Shown here: in pieces, positions 5,354 through 7,163 of the stretch | Position numbering within the stretch: position 1 is the stretch's first letter | Layout of the letters: every line of letters starts with the position of its first letter | NCBI GenBank assembly: GCA_900542965.1 | Contig: UQPY01000081.1 | Location: 1 to 7,163 of the forward strand | DNA from: an uncultured Collinsella sp. | Lineage (GTDB): Bacteria; Actinomycetota; Coriobacteriia; Coriobacteriales; Coriobacteriaceae | Direction: 5' to 3' | DNA: 7,163 bases | Program-made: the position numbers and the translations under genes | Notes under the pieces: model-generated | Database searches by the model: none | What the model saw: the letters and a program-made list of their open reading frames with translations, nothing else | What the model was told of the DNA's origin: nothing

Positions 5354-5382
5354 ATCTTATGCGAATCCCCGCTTCATTTCAA
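5354..5382 (-). promoter_or_regulatory. Antisense promoter facing the peptide gene
   Basis: On the minus strand TTGAAA (5382-5377) and TAAGAT (5359-5354) are exactly 17 bp apart, a good sigma-70 match (5 of 6 and 4 of 6). The start would fall near 5347, inside the 3' repeat arm, and the RNA would run back through hairpins 5325-5340 and 5285-5323 towards the peptide gene. It would be fully complementary to the 3' part of the peptide mRNA, so it could be the antitoxin RNA. There is no other gene on this strand before sdpR. A clear terminator for the antisense RNA was not found; GCCG...CGGC at 5286-5260 followed by UAUUUC is a weak candidate. Confidence 0.45.
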
Positions 5383-5419
5383 CATGCCCCAAGGCCTCAA
5401 ATAGAATCGCGATAATACC

Positions 5420-5425
5420 TATAAT
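5420..5425 (+). promoter_or_regulatory. -10 box of the tcdA operon promoter
   Basis: A perfect TATAAT lies 45 bp before the tcdA start codon. The -35 at 17 bp (TCAAAT, 5397-5402) is poor, so the promoter may depend on an activator or be modest. Transcription would start near 5432, with a leader of about 39 nt ending in GGAGG. Confidence 0.55.
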
Positions 5426-5470
5426 GGCGATAGCCAAATACGTTAATTACTTCCCCATCGGAGGATATCT

Positions 5471-6268
5471 ATGACCGAAACCGCAGTCGCCGCTCCCGTC
5501 GAGACGCGCGACACCAAGCTCGAGATTATCATGGGCCGCGAGGCGCTCGACAAGCTCGCCAATGCCACGGTGCTAGTGCTCGGCTGCGGCGGCGTCGGCT
5601 CAAACTGCTGTGAGGCACTTGCTCGCGGCGGCATTGGGCATTTTGTGATTCTAGATAAGGACACCATCGCGCCCAGCAACATCAACCGCCAGGCCATCGC
5701 ATTTCACAGCACTATCGGCAAGCGCAAAGTCGACGTTATGGAAGCCATGATCCACGACATCAACCCTGCCGCCACCGTCATCAAGCGCACCGAATACCTG
5801 CTGAGCGACAACATCGACGAATTCTTCGCGAGCGTTCTGGAGCAGACAGGTGGCACGCTCGACTACGTTATCGACGCCATCGATACCATCTCGGCCAAGC
5901 TCACCGTCGCCAAGTATGCTCAGGACCACGACATTCGCCTGGTGAGCTCCATGGGCGGCGGCAACAAGCTGCATCCCGAATGCCTGCGCTTCGCCGATAT
6001 CTTTGACACGGTGCGCGACCCCATGAGCCGTATCATGCGCAAAGAGTGCAAAAAACGTGGCATCAAGAGCCTGCACGTTCTATTTAGCTGCGAGGAGTCG
6101 GTCAAGACTCAGCGCCGTGACCCCTCCAACATCCACGAGCGCACCGAGCTCGGAACCGCCAGCTTTATGCCGCCCATCATGGGCCAGATGATTGCCGGCG
6201 AGGTTATTCGCAAGATCAGTGGACGCGGTACCGAGCGCGTTCGCGCCGACGGCCAGCGCCTGGACTAG
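5471..6268 (+). CDS. tcdA: tRNA threonylcarbamoyladenosine dehydratase TcdA
   Basis: 265 residues, a ThiF/MoeB/E1-like adenylating enzyme. It has the nucleotide-binding loop GCGGVGS (38-44), DKDTIAPSNINRQ (62-74) with the Asp and the Asn-Arg-Gln set that contact ATP, KRKVDVM (84-90) and VIDAIDT (133-139); the region SSMGGGNKLHP (159-169) corresponds to the TcdA-type segment GAGRQIDP in E. coli. This separates it from MoeB and ThiF, as does the lack of the two zinc CxxC pairs. The known reaction is ATP-dependent cyclisation of the t6A37 side chain of ANN-decoding tRNAs to the hydantoin ct6A. The GGAGG Shine-Dalgarno (5460-5464) is 6 nt before the ATG. It is the first gene of an operon with the TatD-type hydrolase, 14 nt downstream. 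The N-terminal 15 residues are a variable extension. Confidence 0.92.
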   Translation: MTETAVAAPVETRDTKLEIIMGREALDKLANATVLVLGCGGVGSNCCEALARGGIGHFVILDKDTIAPSNINRQAIAFHSTIGKRKVDVMEAMIHDINPAATVIKRTEYLLSDNIDEFFASVLEQTGGTLDYVIDAIDTISAKLTVAKYAQDHDIRLVSSMGGGNKLHPECLRFADIFDTVRDPMSRIMRKECKKRGIKSLHVLFSCEESVKTQRRDPSNIHERTELGTASFMPPIMGQMIAGEVIRKISGRGTERVRADGQRLD

Positions 6269-6282
6269 CAAGGCACACCGCG

Positions 6283-7065
6283 ATGGAGCTGCAGTCCTTT
6301 GATGCTCACTGTCACCTCGACCTGATGGCCAGCCCGAACACCGTTGCCCACGAAGCCGCAGCGATGGGACTGGAGCTCTTTGATTGCGGCGTCGATCCAC
6401 GCGATTTCGCGTCAGCATCCGAACGCGCCAGCAGTAGTCCCAACGTTATTGCAGGGGTGGGCCTCCACCCCTGGTGGATTGCCGACGGCCGATGCGGAAC
6501 CGCCGAGGTCGGCCTGCTTTGTGAACTCGCCATCCGGGAACGGCTTATCGGCGAGGTCGGGCTCGATTTCTCGCCACGCTTTGCAGGCACCGAGGGAAAC
6601 CAGACGCAGGCATTTGAACGGCTATGCCGAACGTTATCGCAGTCCCCGCTACCTGGACGCGTTCTATCCATTCACGCCGTTCGCGCGGCGGGAGCAACTT
6701 TGGACACTTTGGAGTCGAACGACCTTCTAAAGGACGTCCCCAACTCCCCCACCATTATCTTCCACTGGTTTAGCGGCACCTCAGATGAGTTTGTCCGCGC
6801 ACGTATTGCGGGCTGCTACTTTTCCGTGAATGAACGCATGCTTGCGACCAAACGTGGGCGCGAATACGCGCGACAGATTCCACTTGATCGCTTGCTACTC
6901 GAAACCGACGCGCCGGCCGAACCAGACGCGGAAACATCCGCGCGACAGCTCGTCGATTCGCTCATAAGAGTATCCGAGGTCATTGCTGCGCTTAAAAACT
7001 GCCCCGAGGAGAGCGTCAAGTCGGTCGTCCTGGAAAATTCCCACTCCATTTTCGACTTCCGCTGA
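6283..7065 (+). CDS. TatD-family metal-dependent hydrolase
   Basis: 260 residues, an amidohydrolase-fold TIM barrel with all the usual metal ligands: DAHCHLD (His9, His11), GLHPWW (61-65), IGEVGLD (Glu91), SIHAVRAAG (His131), FHWFSGT (His161) and LLLETDAP (Asp209). The family comprises Mg/Mn-dependent nucleases and phosphoesterases such as TatD and YcfH, acting in DNA repair, RNA trimming or D-aminoacyl-tRNA hydrolysis; the actual substrate cannot be read from the sequence. The region between Glu91 and His131 is slightly diverged from standard TatD, so it may be a subfamily member. The start lies 14 nt after the tcdA stop with a weak AAGG at 9-nt spacing, so it is probably translated from the tcdA transcript. 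The ATG is supported because the family starts within a few residues of the first His-x-His. Confidence 0.9.
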   Translation: MELQSFDAHCHLDLMASPNTVAHEAAAMGLELFDCGVDPRDFASASERASSSPNVIAGVGLHPWWIADGRCGTAEVGLLCELAIRERLIGEVGLDFSPRFAGTEGNQTQAFERLCRTLSQSPLPGRVLSIHAVRAAGATLDTLESNDLLKDVPNSPTIIFHWFSGTSDEFVRARIAGCYFSVNERMLATKRGREYARQIPLDRLLLETDAPAEPDAETSARQLVDSLIRVSEVIAALKNCPEESVKSVVLENSHSIFDFR

Positions 7066-7163
7066 CCCCAGTGGGCAAAAAATGCCAAATATGAGTACTG
7101 TTGTGGTCGCGCGCGCAGACGTGGTGTAAGAGCGTCCTGAGGTCCGTCGCTGCAAGTCCCGAT
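7066..7163. other. Non-coding tail, possible repeat element
   Basis: No gene is seen up to the window end. There is a small dyad GGCA-AAAAA-TGCC around 7074-7086, not followed by a U tract, and a block around ATATGAGTACTG (7089-7100) that contains the palindrome AGTACT. The 15-codon frame at 7082-7129 has no ribosome binding site and is not called. No terminator for the tcdA operon is visible before the end. Confidence 0.35.

Noticed and set aside
5651..6076. Minus-strand open frame inside tcdA
   Set aside because: Antisense shadow of a conserved gene, with no ribosome binding site and no recognisable motif.
7082..7129. 15-codon frame MPNMSTVVVARADVV as a gene
   Set aside because: No Shine-Dalgarno, no structure of its own; better treated as part of a possible repeat.

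Overview
The window looks like a piece of a high-GC Gram-positive chromosome, most likely a gut actinobacterium of the Coriobacteriia (Collinsella or a relative). The assignment is an inference from the GC-rich housekeeping genes (39 of 60 bases are G/C in an ettA sample, 2401-2460), Shine-Dalgarno-led starts, a SdpR/SdpI pair typical of Gram-positives, and the general look of the proteins; no marker gene proves it. The first bases are not biological: positions 7-39 are the Illumina Nextera read-1 transposase adapter, so the real sequence starts at about base 40 and the window begins at a contig edge.

Layout. (1) 40-335, plus strand: 3' end of an unrecognised GC-rich gene, ending at a strong bidirectional terminator (336-375). 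(2) 389-1886, minus strand: an AT-richer two-gene block with an exported cysteine peptidase of the streptopain/C39-like type (Tat signal, prodomain, Cys/His/Asp catalytic residues) followed by an overlapping small lipoprotein gene. (3) 2167-3846, minus: ettA, the ribosome-associated ABC-F ATPase, with its own terminator (2129-2158). (4) 4032-5007, minus: sdpR-sdpI, an ArsR-type repressor overlapping by 8 nt a six-TM SdpI-type membrane protein, with a good promoter and TCTAA/TTAGA operator-like repeats. (5) 5094-5382: a compact divergent locus holding a 28-residue hydrophobic peptide gene inside an RNA that can be closed by an 11-bp pairing of its 5' and 3' ends, with a hairpin covering the Shine-Dalgarno and a good promoter facing back into it from the other strand. 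(6) 5471-7065, plus: tcdA (tRNA ct6A cyclisation) and a TatD-family metal hydrolase in one operon. (7) 7066-7163: a non-coding tail.

The most interesting part is the 5094-5382 locus. It has the architecture of a type I toxin-antitoxin module (small membrane peptide, SD-sequestering hairpin, fold-back inhibition by the 3' end, convergent antisense promoter). It sits back-to-back with sdpRI, a system that in Bacillus subtilis senses and protects against a membrane-active peptide. No family name can be given from the sequence alone. The second point of interest is the peptidase-lipoprotein pair, whose arrangement recalls secreted C10 peptidases encoded next to a small inhibitor.
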